A stretch of DNA of 40,825 bases from a virus. Made by a program: the position numbers and the translations under genes. A model generated the notes under the pieces. That model saw only the letters and a list, made by a program, of their open reading frames with translations. It was not told the DNA's origin and did no database searches. Numbering within the stretch: position 1 is the stretch's first letter; every line of letters begins with the position of its first letter. The stretch spans positions 1 to 40,825 of IMG/VR virus record IMGVR_UViG_3300044712_000677. One strand, 5' to 3'. Positions 16,279 through 22,456 of the stretch are shown in pieces.

Positions 16279-16671
16279 TTACTTTTTCCAACAAAGGTCT
16301 CCACAATACGGTTTGTTTTTTACAGCCGACCATTTATTATCTGCTCCACAGTGGGAACACTTACCCCAGCTGCCTTTTGAGGTCGTAGGTTGACTTACAA
16401 CGGCTTTTTGACCCTGGGGTGGTGTAGTTGACCCTTCAGTCTTCCAGTCGGGCTTCCACCCGTCTCTTTTAAACTTGGCTACTATGGCTTGTACACGGAC
16501 ATAAAGATTGGTTGCGTTTGTATCCCTTATGGTAAACATACATCCGTAGTTATCTTTATCCCATACGTGTAAGGTTGCTGAAGCGGGTGCTTCTGCTCCT
16601 GGTGACAACAACTCACTCGGTACAGGTTGGGCTTGGTCTAATACCATATCGACATCATTTGGTTCAAACAT
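16279..16671 (-). CDS. early protein with C-terminal zinc knuckle
   Basis: 130 aa; the ATG at 16671 is preceded by GAGGAGGA. An N-terminal Pro/Ala/Ser-rich stretch precedes a compact beta region (ATLHVWDKDNYGCMFTIRDT) and a helix (VQAIVAKFKRDGWKPDW), then a linker, then CSHCGADNKWSAVKNKPYCG with a further Cys (CxxC-x14-CxxxC). Zinc knuckle plus a beta core could suit single-stranded DNA or RNA binding; this is a guess. Confidence 0.6.
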   Translation of the reverse strand: MFEPNDVDMVLDQAQPVPSELLSPGAEAPASATLHVWDKDNYGCMFTIRDTNATNLYVRVQAIVAKFKRDGWKPDWKTEGSTTPPQGQKAVVSQPTTSKGSWGKCSHCGADNKWSAVKNKPYCGDLCWKK

Positions 16672-16831
16672 GTTCCTCCTCAAATATAAATTTTACTGTT
16701 TTACTTCCGCACTTTTTACACTGCAAGTCTTGCACTTTGGAATCGTTTATTCTTCCAAGGCAATCCATGTGTCTAATATCTCTAACTTCTTTCACCTCAT
16801 ACTCACAATTGCAAACGTTATCTTTACTCAT
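16664..16831 (-). CDS. 55-aa zinc-ribbon protein
   Basis: ATG at 16831 overlaps the upstream TGA (ATGA). CNCEYEV near the N-terminus and CKKCGSK near residue 38 provide four to five Cys for one zinc. Its end contains the GAGGAGGA site and overlaps the next ATG. The coding DNA also includes a TGCAAG-T-CTTGCA palindrome at 16722-16734. Confidence 0.6.
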   Translation of the reverse strand: MSKDNVCNCEYEVKEVRDIRHMDCLGRINDSKVQDLQCKKCGSKTVKFIFEEEHV

Positions 16832-17010
16832 ATAACCTCACTTTCGTGTGTTGGCTCCATTTGGGCGACAAATTTATATACATCCTTTTTACTCTTCTCG
16901 ATTCGTTGTAATACCTCTTCCCATGTGATTTGGTCACGGGCGTATAACAATGTGTTGGTTGCGGTGGCAATAAGTGCCAACTCAATCTTTGCTTCTAAAA
17001 GTTTATTCAT
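16828..17010 (-). CDS. 60-aa helical early protein
   Basis: Starts inside the end of the excisionase-like gene (ATGAATAA) and ends with an ATGA overlap. All-helical prediction (LLEAKIELALIATATNTLLY; WEEVLQRIEKSKKDVYKFVA), soluble and slightly acidic. No family recognised. Confidence 0.65.
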   Translation of the reverse strand: MNKLLEAKIELALIATATNTLLYARDQITWEEVLQRIEKSKKDVYKFVAQMEPTHESEVI

Positions 17011-17179
17011 GTTCCTTCTTTCCCCCCCACAAATAATCTATGAGGGCATCTTCTGATATCCGAACCAAATTCCCGATTTTAAACACTTTCAACTTCCCGC
17101 TCTTGATGAGCTTGTCAACGGTTCGGATGTTGACTTGAAGTTTGAGTGCTGTTGTTTGTCGTGTCATTAGGTTTTCCAT
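17003..17179 (-). CDS. excisionase/MerR-like helix-turn-helix DNA-binding protein
   Basis: 58 aa with the HTH_17 (excisionase family) signature: TALKLQVNIRTVDKLIKSGK for the helix-turn-helix, then the wing LKVFKIGNLVRISEDALIDYL. These proteins bend DNA at recombination sites or regulate transcription. No integrase was found, so a regulator is more likely. It has the best promoter of the window (TTGACA, 16 bases, TACACT) 6 bases before its ATG. Confidence 0.8.
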   Translation of the reverse strand: MENLMTRQTTALKLQVNIRTVDKLIKSGKLKVFKIGNLVRISEDALIDYLWGGKKEHE

Positions 17180-17185
17180 ACTCTT

Positions 17186-17213
17186 AGTGTAACAGAATGT
17201 ACAGTAGTGTCAA
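17186..17213 (-). promoter_or_regulatory. consensus -35/-10 promoter of the excisionase-like gene
   Basis: Minus-strand TTGACA (17213-17208), 16-base spacer, TACACT (17191-17186), then 6 bases to the ATG at 17179: a leaderless sigma70-type promoter. Confidence 0.75.
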
Positions 17214-17224
17214 TAGGCAGTATT

Positions 17225-17683
17225 TCACGTACTGACGCCCCGTTTAAAAAATGAACAATATGGGGAATTTCTAACAATGTCTTTTTTTATTAATCTGTAG
17301 GTCATTGTTGTTCCATCGGTTCCTTTTAATCCCCGAAGGTTGCAGTAGTTGCTTTTAAGCAAATGAAGAAGGGCTTCCCGTGTTATAAAGTAATACCCCT
17401 CCTCATCAACGATAATCCACCATTCAGCTGTAGAAGCAATAATTCCACTGTCCTTTTCGTTCATGGAGTGTTCAATGAAAAAGTTGTCGGTTTTTGAACT
17501 CTTGATATCGTGTTTGACTTCTATGGTGGTAATTTGGGGGACTTCTATGTCAAAGGCACTGTGGTTGCCTACAATCTTTCTAGCGGTGGGGTATTTCCTT
17601 TGGATGATACGGAGAACCTCATACTCTACTTTCAAGGCATCATCTCTGTCTTCTGTAAAATCAGATATATTTACGCTGTTCAT
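17225..17683 (-). CDS. PD-(D/E)XK superfamily nuclease
   Basis: 152 aa. Core pattern: E20 in the first helix (KVEYEVLRIIQRKY), D45 in SAFDIEVP, then E55-V-K57 in TTIEVKHD, and F-I-E71, followed by a strand with SGIIASTAEWWIIVDEEGYY. This arrangement is typical of the restriction-endonuclease-like fold used in Holliday-junction resolvases, repair and packaging nucleases. Its partner in DNA metabolism may be the NinG-like enzyme. It starts within the end of the 41-aa gene. Confidence 0.7.
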   Translation of the reverse strand: MNSVNISDFTEDRDDALKVEYEVLRIIQRKYPTARKIVGNHSAFDIEVPQITTIEVKHDIKSSKTDNFFIEHSMNEKDSGIIASTAEWWIIVDEEGYYFITREALLHLLKSNYCNLRGLKGTDGTTMTYRLIKKDIVRNSPYCSFFKRGVST

Positions 17684-17786
17684 ACTTCAAATATTCTTTG
17701 AGTATAATCTTTTTTCCCTTACCATTTGCCTGTTTATAGAGTTTTTTCAACTTCTCTTTACAGACTAAATAGTCTACTAGTTTCAT
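17661..17786 (-). CDS. 41-aa basic early protein
   Basis: ATG at 17786 with TATAAT exactly 6 bases upstream; stop TGA at 17661 lies inside the nuclease gene. Lys/Tyr/Leu-rich (KEKLKKLYKQANGKGKKIIL), probably one or two helices. First gene of a leaderless sub-operon with the nuclease. Function unknown. Confidence 0.6.
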   Translation of the reverse strand: MKLVDYLVCKEKLKKLYKQANGKGKKIILKEYLKYEQRKYI

Positions 17787-17792
17787 AAGACT

Positions 17793-17798
17793 ATTATA
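17793..17798 (-). promoter_or_regulatory. -10 box, leaderless start of the 41-aa gene
   Basis: TATAAT on the minus strand, 6 bases before the ATG at 17786. Confidence 0.65.
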
Positions 17799-17932
17799 CT
17801 CTGGCTATATTTTAATATTGTGCGACATCCCCTTTATATCCCCTAGTCCCTTTAACTATATATACTTACTCGTAGAAGGACTGTCTTCGCCTAGGAATCA
17901 GAGTATTTTATAAACGGCGATTGGACTTGAAA

Positions 17933-18016
17933 TTATCTCACCATACGTTTCGTTTTACTCCTGTATCTGGTCAAGGTGGGATGTGCTTTCGCCTCCAGAT
18001 ACTCCCGCACGGCCAT
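17933..18016 (-). CDS. 27-aa basic peptide
   Basis: Coupled to the upstream gene by a TAATG overlap. Basic throughout (EYLEAKAHPTLTRYRSKTKR). Very short, but the overlap is typical of this operon. About 130 bases without an obvious gene follow (17799-17932), carrying only AT-rich sequence and the next promoter. Confidence 0.4.
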   Translation of the reverse strand: MAVREYLEAKAHPTLTRYRSKTKRMVR

Positions 18017-18240
18017 TACGATGGCTGTTTATCCCGTTTTTGTGCTAAATAATCTATTATTCCCTGATAATGTTTTTTAGAATGACGACGACCTGATACC
18101 CGTTGTTCAGGATGTTTTTTATGATTTCTCATATTTGGTCTGGATAGGTTTCTAACACAATACTGGATAATATCCATTGGTTCAGTAATACCAATATCTT
18201 TGAGGTGTTTAAGAGATAATTTTTGACGTTCAGTGAGCAT
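18016..18240 (-). CDS. 74-aa basic early protein
   Basis: Starts directly after a terminator-like U tract, with no Shine-Dalgarno. The N-terminal half is helical (LTERQKLSLKHLKDIGITEP), resembling a small HTH-like module; the C-terminal half is Lys/Arg/His-rich (NHKKHPEQRVSGRRHSKKHY). Probably binds nucleic acid. Not identified. Confidence 0.6.
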   Translation of the reverse strand: MLTERQKLSLKHLKDIGITEPMDIIQYCVRNLSRPNMRNHKKHPEQRVSGRRHSKKHYQGIIDYLAQKRDKQPS

Positions 18241-18305
18241 AAAAAAACCGCTTGTTCCTCTGGCCTGGGCGCTTGTCTAGAGCGGACCAGAGAAAAAAAC
18301 GGTTT
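18241..18305 (-). promoter_or_regulatory. nested-hairpin attenuator-like leader
   Basis: Read leftward: outer arms AAACCG/CGGTTT (18305-18300 with 18250-18245), inner CTCTGG/CCAGAG (18292-18287 with 18263-18258) and core CGCT/AGCG, ending in a run of seven T that touches the ATG at 18240. An intact terminator here would shut off the rest of the operon, so an attenuation or RNA-stability role is likely. Confidence 0.55.
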
Positions 18306-18345
18306 AGACAGTATTTCCACATATAACTGTACACCCTGCTATGGA

Positions 18346-18585
18346 TTATCTGTCAAGATACCAATTTTTAGGCTCTACAATCTTGAGTAAATATGTACAG
18401 CCTCTAATCTTAACGTGATACATTTTCCATCCACAATAATCTATTGTCGTATATCCGTAGAATAACCAAACAACCCACAGAAACGGCATTTTCCATAAAG
18501 GAATTTCATATATTGGGTATTTATCATCGTAAACTTTTACCTTTTTATATAACTTATCCATCTGTTTAAGCGTAAGTTTTTTCAT
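18346..18585 (-). CDS. 79-aa membrane-associated early protein
   Basis: ATG overlaps the upstream stop (ATGA). Basic N-terminus (KKLTLKQMDKLYKKVKVY), then one hydrophobic aromatic segment (PFLWVVWLFYGYTTIDY) and a small C-terminal domain (WKMYHVKIRGCTYLLKI). Single-pass or peripheral membrane protein. No family recognised. Confidence 0.6.
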   Translation of the reverse strand: MKKLTLKQMDKLYKKVKVYDDKYPIYEIPLWKMPFLWVVWLFYGYTTIDYCGWKMYHVKIRGCTYLLKIVEPKNWYLDR

Positions 18586-18956
18586 AGTTTTTGTTTACAC
18601 ATGCTACAGATAGTTATGGGTGTGTGTTCATGCTCTTCTTGGACTTTCTTTTCTGTAATGTATTTGGTTATGATTTTATTCCACGTGATATTCTTACCCT
18701 CTGGAAGCGATTGAATATCTGGATAGGTTAAATACATCTTACGGGCGTAGTAAAGGGTGCGTTCACTCATCTGGGTATCATTTGCAAGACCTTGCAAGGC
18801 TTCCAGCGACCCCAAAGGAGAGTCTACAATCAACTTCCCAATCTTCCAATATCCTTCTACAAGTATCCATCTACTCTGGAATACATGTTCTGTATTTATC
18901 GCCCTAATCTCATCAACTAACTCGGAATACACAGCGGAAGAGAGTTGCATTTCCAT
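18582..18956 (-). CDS. first leftward early protein, HTH-like with C-terminal Cys pair
   Basis: 124 aa. Residues about 30-90 (LVEGYWKIGKLIVD, then LQGLANDTQMSERTLYYARK) resemble the DNA-binding N-terminal region of DUF1016-type proteins and can form a helix-turn-helix. The end is Glu/His-rich, then CSMCKQKL. As first gene behind the main leftward promoter it is well placed to be an early regulator. The coding DNA holds a TTGCAAG-AC-CTTGCAA palindrome (18782-18797). Confidence 0.55.
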   Translation of the reverse strand: MEMQLSSAVYSELVDEIRAINTEHVFQSRWILVEGYWKIGKLIVDSPLGSLEALQGLANDTQMSERTLYYARKMYLTYPDIQSLPEGKNITWNKIITKYITEKKVQEEHEHTPITICSMCKQKL

Positions 18957-18962
18957 ACTCTG

Positions 18963-18968
18963 ATTATA
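18963..18968 (-). promoter_or_regulatory. -10 box of the leftward early operon
   Basis: TATAAT, 6 bases before the ATG at 18956. The 70 bases up to the rightward promoter form the divergent early control region. Confidence 0.7.
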
Positions 18969-19024
18969 CTAAATTGAAGAATGGATTGATAGAATACGAT
19001 GTGCGGGAAATACTTGCACGCCCG

Positions 19025-19033
19025 TGTTATAAT
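19025..19033 (+). promoter_or_regulatory. extended -10 promoter of the rightward early operon
   Basis: TGTTATAAT, 7 bases before a GTG start at 19041. Just upstream lies a CTTGCAC half-site and the palindrome CACGCCCGTG (19017-19026), possible operator sequences. Confidence 0.65.
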
Positions 19034-19040
19034 ACAAATC

Positions 19041-19094
19041 GTGAAAGAACTATGCATGTTGAATATGAAAGAATCATGTAGTAAGATGGTTTAA
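19041..19094 (+). CDS. 17-aa GTG-initiated peptide, possible displaced 5' end
   Basis: Starts at GTG with leaderless geometry and ends TAATG, coupled to the HNH gene. Its first seven residues (MKELCML) match the start of the 107-aa protein at 19521 (MRELCVL). Likely the original 5' end of that gene, separated by the endonuclease gene, or a coupling leader. Confidence 0.45.
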   Translation: MKELCMLNMKESCSKMV

Positions 19095-19528
19095 TGATAT
19101 GTCCAATATGTTCAAAAGTTTGCTCAGATAAAGTAGTTTCTTTTTCAAATCATTATAGATGGTGTTCGGGGATGCTTACGGAAAGACCACCTGTAACAAA
19201 AGAGACAAGAATTAAAATAGGTTTAGGAAATAAAGGGAAAAAAATAAGTGAACAACAGAGGATGAGTTTGAGTATAACCAGAATGGGAGAAAATAACCCT
19301 TTTTGGAAAGGCGATAACGTAGGATTAACAGGATTACATAGATGGATAAAAAGACATAAACCGAAAACAGATTACTGTGAACAATGTCATGTTAAAAAAC
19401 CTTTTGATTTAGCAAATATAAGTCAAAAATATTTAAGAGATATAAATGATTTTGAGTGGCTATGTAGAAAATGTCACATGAGCAAAGACGGAAGATTAAT
19501 GAAGTTTGTCAAAACTAAATATGCGTGA
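19094..19528 (+). CDS. HNH homing endonuclease with NUMOD3-like motif
   Basis: 144 aa. N-terminal zinc motif CPICSKVC with H and C further on; a NUMOD3-type DNA-binding repeat (KISEQQRMSLSITRMGENNP); and an HNH-like core with CEQC, ANISQKYLRDINDFEWLC and CRKCHMSKDG. Free-standing homing enzymes of this type cut related phage genomes and copy themselves in. AT-rich and slightly unlike the flanking genes. It overlaps the next start by eight bases. Confidence 0.75.
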   Translation: MICPICSKVCSDKVVSFSNHYRWCSGMLTERPPVTKETRIKIGLGNKGKKISEQQRMSLSITRMGENNPFWKGDNVGLTGLHRWIKRHKPKTDYCEQCHVKKPFDLANISQKYLRDINDFEWLCRKCHMSKDGRLMKFVKTKYA

Positions 19529-19844
19529 GTTATGCGTTCTCTGTCATAAGGTTCACGAAGCCCACAACTGGAAATACACAGAGTATGAAACAGTAGACGG
19601 CGTTAAGTACGGATACTTCTGCGAGAAGTGGTTCAAGCCCTCCCATCCCGAATGGGTTCCCCAACGAATTAAAGACGAGAGAAACGCTATGGCCAAGAGT
19701 ATGATTCAGCCCTACCGAGAAGGTGTCTTATCAAAAGAATTTGTTGATACCTATGGAACGAAACATGTAGACCCCAAGGAAGTGAAGAAAGCAAAAAACG
19801 TCTGGAAGGACACACTGCCAAGTAATTGGCAAAGTACAAAATAA
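19521..19844 (+). CDS. early protein with N-terminal Cys pair
   Basis: 107 aa from the ATG at 19521, which overlaps the HNH stop. CVLCHKVH near the N-terminus and YFCEKWF may form a zinc site; the rest is helical and basic (WVPQRIKDERNAMAKSMI; VDPKEVKKAKNVWKDTLP). Family not recognised. Probably the original first gene of this operon before the homing endonuclease arrived. Confidence 0.65.
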   Translation: MRELCVLCHKVHEAHNWKYTEYETVDGVKYGYFCEKWFKPSHPEWVPQRIKDERNAMAKSMIQPYREGVLSKEFVDTYGTKHVDPKEVKKAKNVWKDTLPSNWQSTK

Positions 19845-19854
19845 TATGGTACAT

Positions 19855-19873
19855 CGGGTTAAGGTGAAACCCG
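19855..19873 (+). promoter_or_regulatory. hairpin before the 19906 gene
   Basis: CGGGTT-AAGGTGA-AACCCG, no T run, upstream of a GAGGAGG site. A leader hairpin or mRNA stabiliser. Confidence 0.4.
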
Positions 19874-19905
19874 TTATATCTGAATTTACAGAGGAGGTTT
19901 TACCT

Positions 19906-20145
19906 ATGTGGACACCAAACAAGTTAATACGAAACAAAAACACAGGCCGACCCTATAAGGTTATACATGTGTACTCTTCTGGCCTCACCCTCGTCATTAC
20001 CCTGGATTCAAAAGATGAGTTTGTCACCCCTATAGGAATACCAGAAAGAGAGTATTATAAATATACTTTGGATACCAACGAAGAAAATACCGACCCTGTA
20101 AACTATGAAGGAACGTGGTTTGAACATACGGTGAAGATAATATGA
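19906..20145 (+). CDS. 79-aa hypothetical early protein
   Basis: Start chosen at 19906 for the strong GAGGAGG site 8 bases upstream; an in-frame ATG at 19846 would read through the leader hairpin. The fold appears to be a small beta barrel (KLIRNKNTGRPYKVIHVYSS, LTLVITLDSKDEFVTP), followed by an acidic end. No family recognised. ATGA overlap with the next gene. Confidence 0.6.
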   Translation: MWTPNKLIRNKNTGRPYKVIHVYSSGLTLVITLDSKDEFVTPIGIPEREYYKYTLDTNEENTDPVNYEGTWFEHTVKII

Positions 20146-20423
20146 ACGGGTTTGATATATTAGCATTGGGTTTGACATCAATAGGGTGTTTTCTGGTGGG
20201 ATATTACACAGGAGTTGGGAAGAGTCCAAAAGAATTGATAAAAGAAATACAAATTGAATTGAAGAAAAGAAACACCCCCGTTGGACCAGTCAACCGCCCC
20301 TCCCCAGAAAAGGTGATACAATTTGGCAATAAACAGCAACAAGAAGAAGATGAAGCCTTTAAAGAATCATTCCTAAAAGAACACCCTGAAGTGAAGGAGT
20401 TATATGAACGGCAAAACGGCTAA
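20142..20423 (+). CDS. single-pass membrane protein with charged tail
   Basis: 93 aa. One N-terminal membrane helix (FDILALGLTSIGCFLVGYYT), then a Lys/Glu/Gln-rich helical domain (PKELIKEIQIELKKR; QQQEEDEAFKESFLKEHPEV). Topology like an inner-membrane spanin, but it lies in the early region far from the lysis genes, so a membrane-tethered early function is more likely. Confidence 0.65.
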   Translation: MNGFDILALGLTSIGCFLVGYYTGVGKSPKELIKEIQIELKKRNTPVGPVNRPSPEKVIQFGNKQQQEEDEAFKESFLKEHPEVKELYERQNG

Positions 20424-20577
20424 GAAACTACGAAGGTACTGTACTACCCAATCCAAGGACTATAAAGCCTACAAGGTGGCCTACAGTGCCTTAGACTGGG
20501 TAAACAGAACCATCATCAATAAAACCCTAGATATAGCCAATGGGAAAACCTTACAGGACACCCCCAATATGGCATAA
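20404..20577 (+). CDS. 57-aa basic protein, last rightward early gene
   Basis: ATG at 20404, 20 bases inside the previous gene in another frame; stop TAA at 20577. Basic and Tyr-rich (KTAKKLRRYCTTQSKDYKAY), then DWVNRTIINKTLDIANGKTL. Internally coherent composition supports a real gene. Converges with the leftward gene at 20581. Confidence 0.55.
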   Translation: MNGKTAKKLRRYCTTQSKDYKAYKVAYSALDWVNRTIINKTLDIANGKTLQDTPNMA

Positions 20578-20580
20578 AAA

Positions 20581-20736
20581 TTATACAGAATTGTCACGCT
20601 TACTCCACCGCACCTTCGCTCCATAACTCCCGATTTTTTTATAATAATCGGCGGGCTTGCTTTTCTTTAGCTTATTCCCTCCAATCTTACCCATTAATGA
20701 TGCCATTTCACTTATCTGCTTTTTTGTCACTTCCAT
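20581..20736 (-). CDS. 51-aa basic protein with near-perfect ribosome site
   Basis: ATG at 20736 behind AAAGGAGGTGAT, a full anti-16S match. Lys/Gly-rich (MGKIGGNKLKKSKPADYYKK), ending YGAKVRWSKRDNSV, like small phage proteins that bind DNA or RNA. Its promoter carries a TGCAAG-type palindrome, so it may be the repressed target of, or itself, a phage regulator. Confidence 0.6.
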   Translation of the reverse strand: MEVTKKQISEMASLMGKIGGNKLKKSKPADYYKKIGSYGAKVRWSKRDNSV

Positions 20737-20848
20737 ACATATCACCTCCTTTGATGAATCCGACTATCCAAATATAGAATTTCGATATTGCGACTTTTGG
20801 TTTTCCAATTTCCGAACTTTTTACCTATGTTCTGAAACGTTGTAATTA

Positions 20849-20871
20849 ATTATACGGTGCAAGGCTTGCAC
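20849..20871 (-). promoter_or_regulatory. -10 box with palindromic operator
   Basis: Minus strand: the palindrome GTGCAAG-C-CTTGCAC (20871-20857) ends two bases before TATAAT (20854-20849), so a bound protein would block the -35 region. It drives the 20736 gene after a leader of about 110 nt. Confidence 0.6.
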
Positions 20872-20887
20872 TAGCACCTTCTGAGCA

Positions 20888-20914
20888 CAAAAAAAGCCAC
20901 GATTGCTCGTGGCT
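20888..20914 (-). terminator. intrinsic terminator, leftward
   Basis: Minus strand stem AGCCACGA-GCAA-TCGTGGCT (8 bp) followed by seven T. Ends the leftward 21574 transcript just before the next promoter. Two more hairpins lie between it and the gene: TTCACGG/CCGTGAA at 20927-20952 and AGGCAAG/CTTGCCT at 20976-20995. Confidence 0.85.
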
Positions 20915-21001
20915 CTGATTGTAGCTTCACGGGCTATATAGAATCCGTGAAACTCTAAAATCTTACACACTCACAAGGCAAGCGATACCTTGCCTATAGC
21001 A

Positions 21002-21574
21002 TTAGCTATTCTTCATTGTCCCATTATCAAGAAACGTGTATTCGTTTGATTTTATTGTCTCTATAACCTCTTCGTCACTTGTCAAAGCATCATACTGTTT
21101 GCTAAGTATCTTATATATTTTTCTTGCTTCGTCTCTTGCCTCTTCAAGTACGTACGTTTCAAGCTTTGCAAGCTCGTTTTGTACCGCTTCGCTCATACCG
21201 TATGATTCGCTCTCCGTATACATATACATCTCGTGCTGATATGGTCCACGGTGTTTTATTACAAGCGTACAGTTTTCAGCCTCTTTATATACTTTGCGAT
21301 ACTTGGATACGAGCTTATGAGACTTGAGAAACTTTGCAATATCTACCGTTGCGGTAAAGTGTGCGCCATCTCCCTGAGACCAGAAACCACTATATCCAAT
21401 TTTTGCATCAGTATATCCAATCTCTTCAAGCTCTGATTGCATATAATCGATATCAGGGTTATGCCAATCGTCATATACATTAATATCCCGATTGTTTTCT
21501 ATTGCCTTGGCTTGTGATTCTTTTGACAATTCGTCAAATTCATACACGTTGTATACTTCTGATATAACTTTCAT
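21002..21574 (-). CDS. phage early protein with SGFWSQGDG motif (antirestriction neighbourhood)
   Basis: 190 aa from the ATG at 21574, behind GGGGATAT; the frame is open further upstream, but that part is the shadow of the 56-aa gene. N-terminal VYEFDELSKESQAKAIEN and central YSGFWSQGDGAHFTATVDI mark a widespread phage and plasmid family with no proven activity, sometimes labelled antitoxin-like. Acidic and helical at the C-terminus. Grouped with the ArdA-like gene, so a defence-countering role is plausible. Confidence 0.65.
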   Translation of the reverse strand: MKVISEVYNVYEFDELSKESQAKAIENNRDINVYDDWHNPDIDYMQSELEEIGYTDAKIGYSGFWSQGDGAHFTATVDIAKFLKSHKLVSKYRKVYKEAENCTLVIKHRGPYQHEMYMYTESESYGMSEAVQNELAKLETYVLEEARDEARKIYKILSKQYDALTSDEEVIETIKSNEYTFLDNGTMKNS

Positions 21575-21656
21575 ATATCCCCTATTCTGTAAGCGTCTTT
21601 TATCGCCTACCTTGTGAGTGTGTTTGTCTATAGAGCAAGCAAGCGTGTAGGCTTGC

Positions 21657-21827
21657 TTATTCTTGTGCTTTTTCCGTTTGTAAATACATACATAACCCTT
21701 CTTCATTTCTGTATTCATTCCCATTATCGTCAATAATCCTACCGTATTCATCAGTAGAAAAATTTCTTTCTTTCATTTCTTCTTCAGTCATAACTTGACT
21801 GTTCTGAATAACATATATTCGTGCCAT
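21657..21827 (-). CDS. 56-aa acidic protein
   Basis: ATG at 21827, stop TAA at 21657. Very Glu/Asp/Asn-rich (MTEEEMKERNFSTDEYGRII, DDNGNEYRNEEG). Its leader and that of the 21574 gene share a TTACAGAATAGG- or CTACAGAATAGG-type ribosome-site block, so they are probably co-regulated. A small acidic protein beside ArdA could be a DNA mimic; unproved. Confidence 0.6.
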   Translation of the reverse strand: MARIYVIQNSQVMTEEEMKERNFSTDEYGRIIDDNGNEYRNEEGLCMYLQTEKAQE

Positions 21828-21882
21828 TTTTTCCTATTCTGTAGGTATAATCATTACACACCTACTTGCTCTATAGACTTTT

Positions 21883-21906
21883 GTCGTTATATCGTCGGCA
21901 CAAGGT
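21883..21906 (+). repeat. inverted repeat flanking the ArdA-like gene, left copy
   Basis: 24 bases containing CGTTATATCGTCGG, 21 of 24 identical to the reverse complement of 22327-22350. Overlaps the palindrome CGGCACA-AGG-TGTGCCG (21896-21912). Confidence 0.6.
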
Positions 21907-21916
21907 GTGCCGTATC

Positions 21917-22216
21917 TTATAAGTTACGGAAGTAATATCCGTCAACTTCAAAATAATCATACATTAACTCTTTTGCCGCGAATTCCCAGTCTATACAGGT
22001 ATATGGCCATTGTGCATCATCTTTTATACTTCCAAGTTGTTCAGCCATATCGCGGGCAAAGTCTTCATCGCTTGAAAATTCACCTTGATATGCTTCTTGG
22101 GCATCGTCGGCTGTAGCGTATTCTTCACCTACATTATCGATGTATGCTTGATTTATAGCTTCATCGAGCTGGTTTTCTTCTTTCATGTCTTTTGCTTTTT
22201 GTGATATTGTTTTCAT
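21917..22216 (-). CDS. ardA: ArdA-like antirestriction protein
   Basis: 99 aa from the ATG at 22216 (AAAGGGGA upstream). Acidic throughout; the last 70 residues carry the ArdA pattern: AYQGEFSSDEDFARDMAEQL, then WPYTCIDWEFAAKELMYDYF and a terminal DGYYFRNL. ArdA proteins mimic the bend and charge of B-form DNA and block type I restriction enzymes. It is shorter than typical ArdA (about 165 aa), so it is a C-terminal-domain version. Start at 22279 is possible but lacks a site. Confidence 0.8.
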   Translation of the reverse strand: MKTISQKAKDMKEENQLDEAINQAYIDNVGEEYATADDAQEAYQGEFSSDEDFARDMAEQLGSIKDDAQWPYTCIDWEFAAKELMYDYFEVDGYYFRNL

Positions 22217-22326
22217 GGTATCCCCTTTATAAATGTTGTTTATAATTTTATATATTGGCTGTAGTGTTTGATGTGTCATTACTTAGCTTGTCACATATAT
22301 ATTACAAGCACCAATATAACGGTAAT

Positions 22327-22350
22327 ACCTTGCACCGATGATATAACGAC
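22327..22350 (-). repeat. inverted repeat, right copy, with a second partial copy
   Basis: Minus strand CGTTATATCATCGGTGCAAG, with another CGTTATATTGGTGC (22320-22307) in the same direction. Together with 21883-21906 there are three CGTTATAT-TCGG type sites around the ArdA-like gene: operators or iterons. Confidence 0.55.
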
Positions 22351-22456
22351 TATTAAATTGTTAACGTGCAACCTCTTTATCTAAATAGACTATAGCAGAC
22401 GTTTACCATTATTGTCAACAAGCAATTTGTCACGTACTAACAAGCTATTTAAAAAG

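Noticed and set aside
17003-17179. Temperate lifestyle from the excisionase-like gene
   Set aside because: No integrase, attachment site or repressor/cro pair was recognised, and such HTH proteins also serve as plain regulators.
21575-21751. N-terminal 59-residue extension of the SGFWSQGDG protein
   Set aside because: That stretch overlaps a convincing 56-aa gene in another frame; a ribosome site precedes the ATG at 21574.
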